The notes under the pieces: generated by a model | What the model was told of the DNA's origin: nothing | Database searches by the model: none | The model's input: only the letters and a program-made list of their open reading frames with translations | Part shown: in pieces, positions 27,901 to 39,879 of the stretch | Position numbering within the stretch: position 1 is the first letter of the stretch | How the letters are laid out: every line of letters begins with the position of its first letter | From: Sarcophilus harrisii | Lineage: Eukaryota > Chordata > Mammalia > Dasyuromorphia > Dasyuridae | DNA length: 64,000 bases | Reading direction: 5' to 3' | NCBI RefSeq assembly: GCF_902635505.1 | Contig: NC_045427.1 | Location: 594,907,665-594,971,664 of the forward strand | Translations under genes and position numbers: made by a program

Positions 27901-30900
27901 ATGTTGAAAACACAAAATCAGCAAAAGATATTGCTGTCTCTACTTTCTAGAACTCTACAATCCAGCTAGAGAAATAAGACATGAAATAATCAGGGTACAA
28001 TAGTACATACCTTCCACTCCCTTGCATTCATAGAAGTCAATCTTAGTACTTGAAACATAACTCTTGTCTCATTTCTTAGTAATTTTTCTTCCTTCATATT
28101 TTAGCTCGGAAATGTCATTTCCATCTAGGATTCTCTCCATTCTTCCTACAACAGTATTTTCTCTCTCTTCAAATTTCTTAGGAGGATACAATTAATTGTG
28201 CACATTTTTGAAGAAAGAAACTATCTTTTTTTTTTTTTTTTTTTTTTTTTAGTTCCTTTCACATTTCCAGGACCAAACCCAAGGCTTTGCATGATGGTTG
28301 GTTGGTTTGTTTTGTTTATTTTTCGGAGGCAATTAATTCCAGTTAAACAACTAATAAGTATCTGGGGTTGGATTTAATCTCATGTTCTTTTGATTCCATG
28401 GCCAATGCTAAATCTACTATTACTCTCTCACTTCTGAGGAAGTGTTTAATAAATACTCCTTACATTGTTCTTTAGAAGGCAGTAGCAAGTGGTAATGTAT
28501 GTTATACTGCTAGATGCTATTACCTCCTATTAAGAGATATAGGATCATAGGTTTTAGAGCTGGAAAGAACCTCAGAGATCTGTTAGTCTCCTTTTCCATC
28601 TTATAAGGGAAGAAACAGGAGTTTAGGACAGTGGGATGGCTTGTGGGAAGTCACACACTTAATTTGGAGAGCACAGGGATTAGGACTGAGCTTTAGGAAG
28701 GCTGACATATTGTATAGCTCATTAAGGGTCTTCTGGAATTTTGCTTGGATATTATGCTAATCAGATTTCTTTAAGTCTTTCAAAGCTAAAGTCTACAATG
28801 TTGTAGCTATTGATATAATTATTTTCCTACTCCTGTTCCCTTAATTGCATCATTTCATACAAATCTTCCTAGGTTTATTTCAAATCATTTCTTTCATAAA
28901 TTCTAATGACAGTATTGTATTCCATTATCTTCATATATCAAAAATTGTGGAAAATCATGGTGGCCAGAAAAGAAAAATAGGAAAGCCTTAGGCTATTGAA
29001 TTAATGATTATAATGGAGAAATTATGCAAGCAAAGAACCCATTCCCAGTGGATTAATTAATAAAATGTCAAAACAACCAGTTGAAAGGAAAGAAAAATTT
29101 ATTTAACCAGCAAGTTGTTTGGGCTTTAGGATGTCTGACATGCATCTTGAATGAATTTTAAAATGAATTGATTCACTGGGCTTCTTGTTTTTCTTTTATG
29201 AGAATACTTCAATTTGAGTTAGCCATATAATATACAATCTTCTCCACTGTGTAAATAGTGAAACCTATTTATAACATTAACATCCAGGATGGAGAATCAA
29301 GGGAAACAGGAGACAAGACTAATATCCATAAAACCAGCTCACCATATTGTATCAGATATTTATAATAAATATGGGTAGGACTGGTTTTAAGGTGGTTTGC
29401 CCTAGAATCTGTCCAAAACTATATTCTAAAAATCCATAAAATAATTAGATTAAATTACTATCTTCTTTTGCAGATTTTGGTGGAGTTCAGGTGCTGGCAA
29501 AAGGAAAATCTACTGGTGTGGAAATAGGTAGGTCCCTGACCCAGGTGTTTTTGTTATCAGTGGAAAACAAGAATAGGAAAAATTAAAGTAAACAAACACT
29601 GAAATCATTGTGAAACAAACACAGTGGAGTGATTTGGGGCTTGTTTCTCTCAAACAAGGACACAAAATGTTATGAATTTAAGGATGCAATCTGTGATCTG
29701 AAATATATGTAGAAAAGATTTGGGGAAATGTTATTGGGAATGATACTAGAAATTTAGATAAAGTTGAAGCAAAGAAGGGGAAAGTTGCTTCTGAGAAGGT
29801 ATCACTGTGTCTGCCCTTATCCTATCTTCTTCAGCAGTGAGTCAAAATGTGAGCTCTTTGGGGGCAGGGAATAGCTCTTTTCTTTGTAACCATCCAATAA
29901 GACTTTTCTTCTTTTTTTGCTCAATATGCTTGCTTAATTGAATTGAATCTATGCCTTTGCTTACCCTTTTCCATGTCCTTATTAATATATTGGCTTCTTA
30001 CATCTCTATTTATTGAACCCTTCCTTCCCTTATTGAACCAAGATCCTTGAGGATCTTGTCTAGAAGTCACTTTCTCCTTAAAGTCTTTCTGTATGTCCCC
30101 TGCTCTCATCTGTAAGTGATTCCCTCTTTCTTCAGATTTTTAATAACCCTCTCTCTGAACCTCTCCTTTGAACATGATTATTTGTATACAAGTCTCATCT
30201 CCCTTACTAAATTGTAAACTTTTGTTTTTAAACTTTGTGTTCCCTAGGGCCTAATAATGTTTTGTAGGTAGTAGATATAAAATACATGTTTATTTTGAAT
30301 TTAAGAAGATATCTTTTTGTTTTAACATCTTTTAAAAGAACCATGTACCATACTATTCCTTATTCTTAGTGGAACAGATTTTTTTTCCCCAGCTAGCACT
30401 AGGCCTAGACAATAGATGAAGGGAATGCAGAAAATAAAGGATATATGTAGAAAAAGTACTAAATAATAATTATAAGTCATAAGGATATCAAAGAACCAAG
30501 GGAAAATTACTAACCTGTTTCTAAGTTTGCTTGAAAAGATTAAAACGAATAATAAAAAATAGTTAACATCTATAAAATGCCTTAATATTGTTTCTCATTT
30601 GATCTTCCCAACAATTCTACAAAGTAGATGTTATTGTCTCTATTCTACAGATAGGGAAAAACTGAGGCTGAGACACATTAGATCGTTAGACAAGAGTCAC
30701 ACAGCTAGTAAGCATTAAAGTCAAAATCTGAACTGAAGCTTTTCTGATTCCAAGAATAACATTTTATCTACTACACTAGCTACCTCCTTGCCTTCTCATG
30801 ATAGAAAGAGATGTACTGGTCATATGACAAGGGGGAGGGATGATAAATGGGACAGTAGTCCAATTCCACTGGTATTCTAATATTAGAGGGAGTAAGCAAT

Positions 30901-33900
30901 ACAAATTCTGCCAAGGGAGACAACTTGTCTGTGTATATATAAATAAAAATGTATATCTAAATTATATATTATATATGTTGTATACAAGCATATATGCACA
31001 TGCATATATTTGTATATGTAAATTATATATTGTATTTTTATAGATTTTCAATTAAAATATGTGTAGATAGATACATATGGGTATATCTATATGTACATAT
31101 ATGTGTATCAACATCTACATCTACATAAATATATACATAATTTCCATTAACAGAATTGCAGTCCATGAAAATTAGAATTGCTTTAGCTTTTGCCCTTGTA
31201 TTCTCATTACTAAGTGGAGTGGCTGTCATATAGTGGACACATATCAATTGAAAAAATTTTAGGGTATGTTGGGACTAGACTATGGAGGGTCTTGAAGATG
31301 CCATACTAAGGATTTTAAGGTTCAGGTTTAAAGACTAAGACCTTTAACAGTTTAGTTTAAAGACTAAGATTTAAAGACTTAGTCTTTAACTGATGGGAAC
31401 CACTGAAGAATTTTGGGCAGGGGTTAATGTGTTAATAGCAATTCTGAGCAATCTTTTTATTTTCTATTTTCAGAAATCAAATATGCCATCATTGGAATTA
31501 TACTGGGAATCATTATCTCGGCTGGTTTTCTAGCACTGAAGATCTGTATGATCCGAAAACATATGTTTGATAATGATTCCTCAGGTAGGAAAAATACAAG
31601 ATTTTGTTTTACTCAAGGGGGAGTTTCTCTGTTGCATGCCTACAGAGAACCACTGTAGGTTCTATAACTGTATTTATAAGAAGAGAATATGGGAACCATT
31701 TGGTTTTAAGGAAATATTTTCCTCCAAGCTTCCTTTTAAAGAGGCTTTCCCTATTTCAAAAACATTTTGGTGCCATGTCTCCCAAAGTCTTCTGGGGACA
31801 CAATATTGTTCTCTTCAGGGTTGAATCTTGAGTGAAAATCAGAGTATTTCTTCTTTGAGATCCAATCCCTCCATGAAGCATGGCATTGTTTTAGAATATC
31901 CATGTCAAGGACCCATTCATTCTGCTTAAATAAAGCTCCAGTGTGTAGAATTCACTACCTTACAAGACAGTTTACTTTTCCCTCCATTTATAATCATTCA
32001 GTCATTTTCCTTATTTTGAGTGGAAATCGGTCTTCCTAATAATTTTCTCCAATGGTTCTAGCTCTATTTGCTGAGGTCAAACAGATTAAAGTTAATATCT
32101 TTTCCACATGACAGTCTTTCAAACACTATAAGATAGATATCCTCCCCCTCTTCCCAAATCTTTTCTTTTTTTAGGTTAAACATTCCCATGCCATATTCTA
32201 ATCATCCTCATATGATAAAGTTAAAAAGTTACCAGCACTCTGCTTGTCATCTACCCATCACCACCAAGTAGCAACCTTTTCTCCCCACTTTCACCCAGTC
32301 ACAGACCATCTCTGCACCCCTAAGGCTACTTGATTGCTCATATAGCTTAGATGAGATAAAAGTCAAATCCTCAATTCTTTCCTGTGGGATGTGGAACCAA
32401 AAAACTTTATCTTTCCTGAAGATCTTTCCCCACTCCCACAATTGCATCTAATGATTAACCTAAGGACTAGTAAACTTTACAGTCTGCTTTGTCACTGACC
32501 CATAAGGTCTTCAAAGATTTACCACCTTCCTTTTATGCCCTACAGACTCCTCTTCCACTGTCTTTGGACTTAGTTGAGCAATTTGAAGACCCTTAACCAT
32601 TTGAAGGTCCTTAACCATCTGCTCCTTTGTATAACTTTTTAAAAACTTGAGGCTTTTCTATCTACCTTTTTTATTATGCTTGATCCCTTAAACTGTGAAA
32701 TCCTTAATAGTAGAAATTTTCTAGCTTTTTCTATTTGTACCCTAGAATTTGGCGCTTGGCAGATACTAAGCATTTAATCAATGATCTTTTATACTTTCAT
32801 TCATTAATCCATTCATTTACCTGGATGTGCTTCAGTTTATCAATGCCCTTCTTAAAATGAAGTATCCTAAATTGAGTACCACACACTAAAATCACTCTTA
32901 CAGTATCATCCATGCCATTTCACAGATCCTTTACAGCAAGTACACTCAGTATAGAAGATGGAGAAGGTAGACTTTGGATGTGATTTCTTGCCTCAGATTC
33001 TTTTAATCTTGAATGGGTATCAGTGGAACATATGCTACCATATCTGTTTGCTTTGCTTTTGTTATATGACTGACAGAACTTTGTTATTTGTATATCTCTG
33101 TGGTGATTTATTTTTCTTAAGGTTTAAATATTATTTAAAACAAGTTAAATTTTTTTGTCATTTTGATTTTGAAAAACACCAAAAAATACGTGGAGACATT
33201 ATCACATATAAAGAACAGAAAAGACTGATTGTACACGAAATCATGAGTCTCTATTAAATATAGTTTGCTTTTATAAACTAATACATTTAACATATTAGTT
33301 TTAAAACTATCTTGCATCCTCTTTTTGCCTCCCTCTGAATTTCCTTCTCTTTTCTTCTATACACTTTAAAAATATTTCAATAAAATTCTTTTCCTCCCTT
33401 TCTCCCATCTTCCCTCCCTCCTCCCTTTCCTTCCTTGCTTCCTTGCTTTGTTCCTTCCTTTCTCTCTTCCCTCTTCTTCTTCTTGTTCTTCCTTATTCTT
33501 CTTTTTTCTTCTTTACCTTCTTGTTCTTGCTATTGTTATTCTCCTCTTCTTCTTCCTTCTCCTCCTCCTCCTTGTCCTCTTTGTCCTCCTCATCCTTCTT
33601 GTCCTCCTCCTCCTCCTTCTCCTCTTTCTTCTCCTCCTTTTTTTTCTCCTCCTCTTCCTTCTTCTCCTTCTCTTTCTCTTTCTCCTCCTCCACTTCCTTC
33701 TCCTTCTCCTCTTTGTTCTTGTTCTTATACTTGTTTTTCTTGTTCTTGTTCTTCTTGGCCTTGTTTTTCTTGTTCTTGTTCTTGTTCTTCTAAATTCTCT
33801 TCCTTCTCTTTTTTCCTCCTCAGCTTCTTGATAATTTTTACTCTATTTGTTTGGATAATTCATTGTTAATATCACCAGCCTATTTAAACTCAGGATGTAT

Positions 33901-36900
33901 TACCCTATTGCCCTTTGGGCCACCCACAATTACAGTTATGCAGAAGTGGTATTCAGTGATGTATAGCTATGTAACAACATCAGAAGCATAGAATTCATCG
34001 AAAAGGCTGTGGGATTTTCCAGTCCATTTTCCTTTCCTTCTGTTTATTTTTGGGTTTGGTTCAGTGACCATCTTCAGAATCTGCTTTACATATAAGCTCT
34101 TTGAGGGCAGGGACTGTTTTTGCTTTTTTTTGTTTTGTTTTATTTTGTAGCCACAGTGTCTATCACATGGCAGCAATAGGCACTAGACCTATGTTTTATT
34201 GCTATAGCATCTCATAGTCCTAACCTTAGTATGACACAAAGAGATATTAAATTACTTTCCCAGGGCCAGTTCATGATAGAGGAATAACTTAAATTTAGGA
34301 CTAGAGACTGGCTCTCTGTCTCTTTTATCACTCTCCTCGGCACATAGTAAACATAAAATAGTAGTTCTTGATGTATCCCAAATTCCTCTTTCAATATTGA
34401 GAACATTTATGGTTCAGTGTTTTTTCTTCCTTTCAGGTATCTGATGAAGGAGCCCTCTAAATGTAAAAATCTGTTAATACCTTGAGCACAGACCTCTTCA
34501 GTATATTCTTTGTTTGGTCTAGATGCGCTTCCCATCATTCTTTTCTCTATTGCCTTTTCTCACTCAATAGCACATGAAAGACTCTAACATTAAAATCAAA
34601 ACATTAGTGGCCCAGCTGTCAATAAGAGAGAAAAACATTAGCTGTAAAATATTGATAATTTTTTTTCATCTTTTTTGGGGAGGGGGTGTTTGTTGTTCTT
34701 TATTCAGTTTCATCTTTAATTGCTTTTGGATAATCTTGCTTAAATGTAAACTTTCTGCAAATCTACTTTTTATCCTCCATTCCTTTCCACTGGGCAAATC
34801 ACTCAATCTCTTAATACCTCCCTCAGGCAATTTGGCAAGAATCTACATTGCAGAGAAGGTGCTAGTCTGTATTAGTAAAGAAAAGTTCAACAGGAGCTTT
34901 CTGTACTGAGGAAGTAACAGTATCAGTCAAAAATTTTGTTTCTCTAAATAAGTAGCATGTAAATATTATACATACTTTCTATATGTACATGTATATAGAT
35001 GCATACACATATACATATATGCATTACATATATGTACAAAAGATATATACATACATAATATATGTGTCTAGCTATAGATAAATATGCATGTATATATATG
35101 AAAATATTTGGAAGGAGGAGGTATTTTACCTCTTGCTTTAACATATTTTCTTATATAGGAAAATATATCAGGGAGAATCTAAAGTCAGTTTCACAAAAAG
35201 GAAATCAAAAGAGCTTAGAAGTTACCTCAGTCAGCAAATATTTTATATTCTTGATAAGTGGAAAGATACTATGGCCAAAGACAAAACTGATTTTAGAATA
35301 TAACTATATATATATATATATATATATATACCTTCAGAAGAGGGGTGATAGGAAATCACAAGGCAGAATTGTCTCATAAATCAGTAAGAAGCAATGAAGA
35401 GAAAAAAATAGATTTAGTTATGTCTGTATCTATATCTGTCTTTTTTGTCTTTGTCTGTGCCTGTGTCTATTTGTGCCTATGTCCATGTCCATGTCCATGT
35501 CTATATCTCCATCTCCATCTTTGTCCATGTCTGTCACTATGATTTCTTCAATGAACGAACCTTTAGTATGGAAAATCCCTCTACTAATACAGATCAATAT
35601 CTGCTCTGTAATTGATAATTTTAGAGGATTTTCTAAGGCACTGAGAGATTAATTAACTCATCTATAGTCATACAATTGGTCTATATTGGAGACAGAACTT
35701 GAATCCCCGTCTTTCTAATTCCAAAGCTAGTGGGCTCTGTATTCATTGTCACTCTCCCTCTCTAGCTCTATAAATAGTCATATAACACTATATTTCATCT
35801 GGTGCATGTAAAATGTTATGTCTTATAATCCCAGATACTTCTAAGTAGGTTTATACTCTCACAGGATGAGAAAACATTGATTTTTACTTCTTTTTAAAGA
35901 ATTTCAATCAATATCACAATCTATGAAACTCTCCTTCTATTGTATTCAATTACATAATGAAATAATGATATATCTTTTAAAAATGTAATCATGAAAATGT
36001 TGATGAAAGATGTTCACATCTCTGGAAAATGAGACTATTGCATATAAAAAGCAAAGAGGAGGAGACAGATACCTGAGCAGACCTAGGATGCTCTGCTACC
36101 TTGATGCATCTGCTTGATCCATTTGCATATCTAAATTCATGTGGAACATAATTTGTCATAGTTGCACAGGTAATTAACTATTAATTTTGCATCCACATAA
36201 ATAAGGGGGAGAGCAAAACAGCCTCTTCATCACACACAAGCCAGATTAGCTATTTTAAATGAAAGAGGGGAGGGAAAAGTTGGAAAGGAAAATAGAAAGA
36301 AAACAAATAGTATGACCTTGGCTTTTTAAAATTCCAAAATATCATTCCACCCAGCAAGGCTATGGAATTTAGATCCTGAAATTAGTCATCACCAAATCCA
36401 ACAGGCAGGAGATAGCAAGCTGCCTTAAAGTCAGAATTCTTCATTCCTTTTATAGTTTCTTTTGCCTCTACACTTGCTTCCTCTTCTTCCCCACCCCAAC
36501 AACCCTTTTCAAAGTGTTAAATCCCAGAATTCGCCAAATCCATATTGAGTTCCATAATACTTTATATTCCCATAATGGTGAGCACTGGTCCCAAGAGACA
36601 CAAGGGGCTCAGCAGACTGAGAATGCAATGTAATGCAAATTGTAGATGTTGCTTATCTAATGCCCTATAATCCTCTTTTTAGACACATCTATCCGAAGAA
36701 AGAGCAACACAAGGTAAGGATTGCTTTTAGGTTATAGCACTTAATTTATTGTCCTCATCCTTATATTTGACACCAAAGGAATTACAGATTAAATTCTCCT
36801 GGGGTAAGGAGGTTGTCCTCTGTAGGAAAACAACTGGTACAACAATAAATTGTTGACCATGCAATAAATTGACTTTATAAATTGTAAAACATTACAATAG

Positions 36901-39568
36901 GATTCTATCATGTAATTAATACTGGCAGGCATATGAAACAAAGAAATCTGGAAAGACTTTTAGGAATGCATTTATATTCCCAGCATTAAGTATGGGGCCT
37001 GGGACATTGGCAGTTAATAAATGTATGGATGAATATATGAATATAATGTAAAGTAAAAAAAAAATCAGGATTGGCAGGAGAAATTACATACTAACAACAA
37101 CCTTATAAAGGAAAAATTTTAAAAATTAAAAAACAAATATGGAAAAAGTGGGAATAATTGAAAAATCATAATTTCATTGTGTATATTAAAAATAATTCGA
37201 GTGTAAATAGTTTCAACGTAATAAACAAGGAGATAAGATTTGATGGAGAGGAGGGACACTCAGTGCATTTGGCCTATCTGAGGAATTAGGAATCCTTTAG
37301 CTATTGATCTGATGTGAAATTGGACCTGAATGTATCAAGGTAAAGGGAAATGTATACTTGGTCCTGTGGTACCTCAGTTCAGTTGTGCCTCTAATACTTA
37401 CTCCTTGTCTCACCTTGCACAAGTCACAGCATTCTGGGGCTTCACTTTCCTCATTATATGAGAGGGTTGGACAAGATGGCCTTTATATCTCTTCCAGATC
37501 TAAGATAAAAATATCCAACATTCATATGGTACTTGAAGCATTTTCTTTGTTATCTCATTTGAATGTAAGAAATAGGTAATATTATTCCCATTTTATAGGT
37601 GGAAAAACTAAGGACAACACAGATTAAGTGACTCAGTCAGGTCACATGGCTAAACAGGATTCAAACTTTGGTCTTCCCCACTTAAACTCCATCACTCTGA
37701 CCATAGCCCATCTACCTGCCTGTAATCTCAAACCCTTCCACTAATGATCTATTCAATCCTCATGTTAGTGAGATACTGATATATTCTGAGTTGTCAAAGA
37801 TTCGGGGCATTAAATATTCCCTAACATATTGGGAAGGCTTTAAATACTGGCTCAATGACTAGTCTATCACCTGCCATCTAAGGAATAGCCCAGCTAAGTT
37901 TAAAGAGGCTCAGTTCTGGATTGGTTGTAAAATGGATGAGTTTTTCAGCTACAGTAAGTCTCCAAAAAAGTCACCCCTTGAGCAAGTAGAACAGAAGAGG
38001 GAAGCTGTTTCTAAGATAGATTCAGGAACCAAGATCTTGTTCCTCCAATCTAACCAGAGCAATAAAGACATTTCATCAAAGATGGTGTAATCAGACACTT
38101 GCAAGGTGTATGGCTGCACAGGACACATCACTGGTAAGGAGTCCTGTAGTTTTCATCAACTTATATCCCTCCATTGTCCATTACCTTGTCTGTGAAGATT
38201 CCTCTATTTCTTTTGCAAGACATAGTGAACTGGTTACTAGATTTGGAATCCAGAAAATCTGGGTTAAAATCCTATATCAAATACTGTGTCACCCTGAAGA
38301 AATCTGTTTCCCTAAATTGCAAAATGAAGGGGTGAAATTGATGACCTCTAAAATTCATTATCTTATACCCATCCTCAATGCTCATCTTTCTAGACACAAA
38401 ATAAATACAATAAATGTTTATTGACTAAACTTTGATATTTTATAACACAAGAAAATAATTCTTGAGAGAATTCTTGTCTTGGGTTGAATATAGTCTTGGC
38501 GACTTCCGAGTTTCTTTCTAGCTCTCCTCAATCATCTCTTCATTGTTCAGTTCTGTAATTCGGGGCTAGGAAATGGGCAAAGAACCAATTTTGGCAGCAT
38601 CTCACGGAATTTTCAGAAGTTTCAGAAATTCATAGCTGCACCTCCACTTTTCAGTATAAATGCAATAGATAATCTTACCACCATACTCTCTCTTTCATTT
38701 CACCTAATTTCCTCCTGGAATACTGTGGCAATATTGCAGGAAGCAACACTTCCCTAGACATGAAGAACCAATATTTGTGGCCATATTCCTGTCTGACTCT
38801 GAGCAAAAACTCCATGGCTCCCCGGTGGCAAGCCCAGGGAAATATCTTTCCACGCTGCAGGTGGCACCTGCTGCCTTACAATGGTGCTCAGTGTGTACTG
38901 TTGGCTCCATGATAGTTCTTGGGAATTCTTTCATTGGCTTCTCTTCCTGAACTAATTTTTGGTTCTAAGGATCTAGGGCGTCTTTATCAGATAAGCAGAA
39001 CGGTAACTGGCAATTTTAGCACCTGGGGCAAAGTGCCCTGAAACCAGTTTTATAATTCATGTTCTCAAAATAATACAAGAAGTGACTAAGGAAATTCAGT
39101 TAATGGGCAGAGTTTTGTGGTGACAACAATGCCAGGCCTTAGAGGGAGATATCCCAGGGCTCTGTGAGACTGTAATTGAGGGGAAGAAGCAGAGTGAGGG
39201 AGTCTGGGGAAGAACTCATCTAGACTATGACTGTAGGGAGGAGAAAGCGCATAGTTTGGAGGCTTCTGACTTTACTTTTTCTTGGTCACTAGCTGCAAAG
39301 CTCAGTTATGTCTATATTGCTGATGGCTCAAAAGTGCTTCAAAACGTAGCCACAATAAACTTTTAAAATGCTAATTCTTTAATGTTTTTGCACCTTCTAA
39401 ATTGTGGTGCCTTGAGGAAAAGCTCTGATTATCCCATCCTAGTTTTTCTTCTGCAAGTGAATACATATGTGTATAATACAATCTATGTACATATGTACAC
39501 AGTATATGTATGTATGCATCTATGCATGCTCATATGTAATCACACACACATATATACATTTGTGTATG

Positions 39569-39611
<43 letters not shown>

Positions 39612-39798
39612 AGAGAGAGACAGAGAGACAGACAGAGACAGAGACACAGAGAGAGACAAAGATAAAGAGACAGAGAGGGGCAGAGAGAGAGAGACAGAGA
39701 GAGACAGAGAGAAAGAGAGAGAGACAGAGAGACACACAGAGAGAGACAGAGAAAGACAGAGGTAGAGAGACACAGAGAGAGACAGACAGAGAGAAAGA

Positions 39799-39879
<81 letters not shown>

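Larger units (their letters stand above)
6362..29473 (+). other. TMEM273: TMEM273 intron 1 (23.1 kb)
   Basis: GT-AG intron starting gtaagt and ending ttttgcag. The repeats listed separately fill much of it. Stretches such as 24961-26530, 26720-27750 and 28950-29470 show no gene or strong repeat to me. Confidence 0.7.
29528..31473 (+). other. TMEM273: TMEM273 intron 2 (1.9 kb)
   Basis: GT-AG intron holding L2 and MIR fragments, a TATA/CATA simple-sequence region and a perfect 12-bp hairpin close to the exon 3 acceptor. Confidence 0.7.
31585..36682 (+). other. TMEM273: TMEM273 intron 3 (5.1 kb)
   Basis: GT-AG intron. 31585-32470 and 32820-33370 show nothing recognised. A long pyrimidine tract, L2 and MIR pieces, TA-rich arrays and a non-repetitive candidate element follow. 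If the extra ten-residue exon of the remembered human protein exists here it should lie in this intron, but I could not find it. Confidence 0.65.

Noticed and set aside
33435-33869. Several overlapping open frames of 116-144 residues on the plus strand
   Set aside because: They come from the pyrimidine tract and are Ser/Leu/Phe/Pro low-complexity in all three frames, with no domain.
34437-34460. Acceptor-like ttcttcctttcag in intron 3 as the missing human tail exon
   Set aside because: The following bases give an early stop in the required phase and no similarity to the expected residues.
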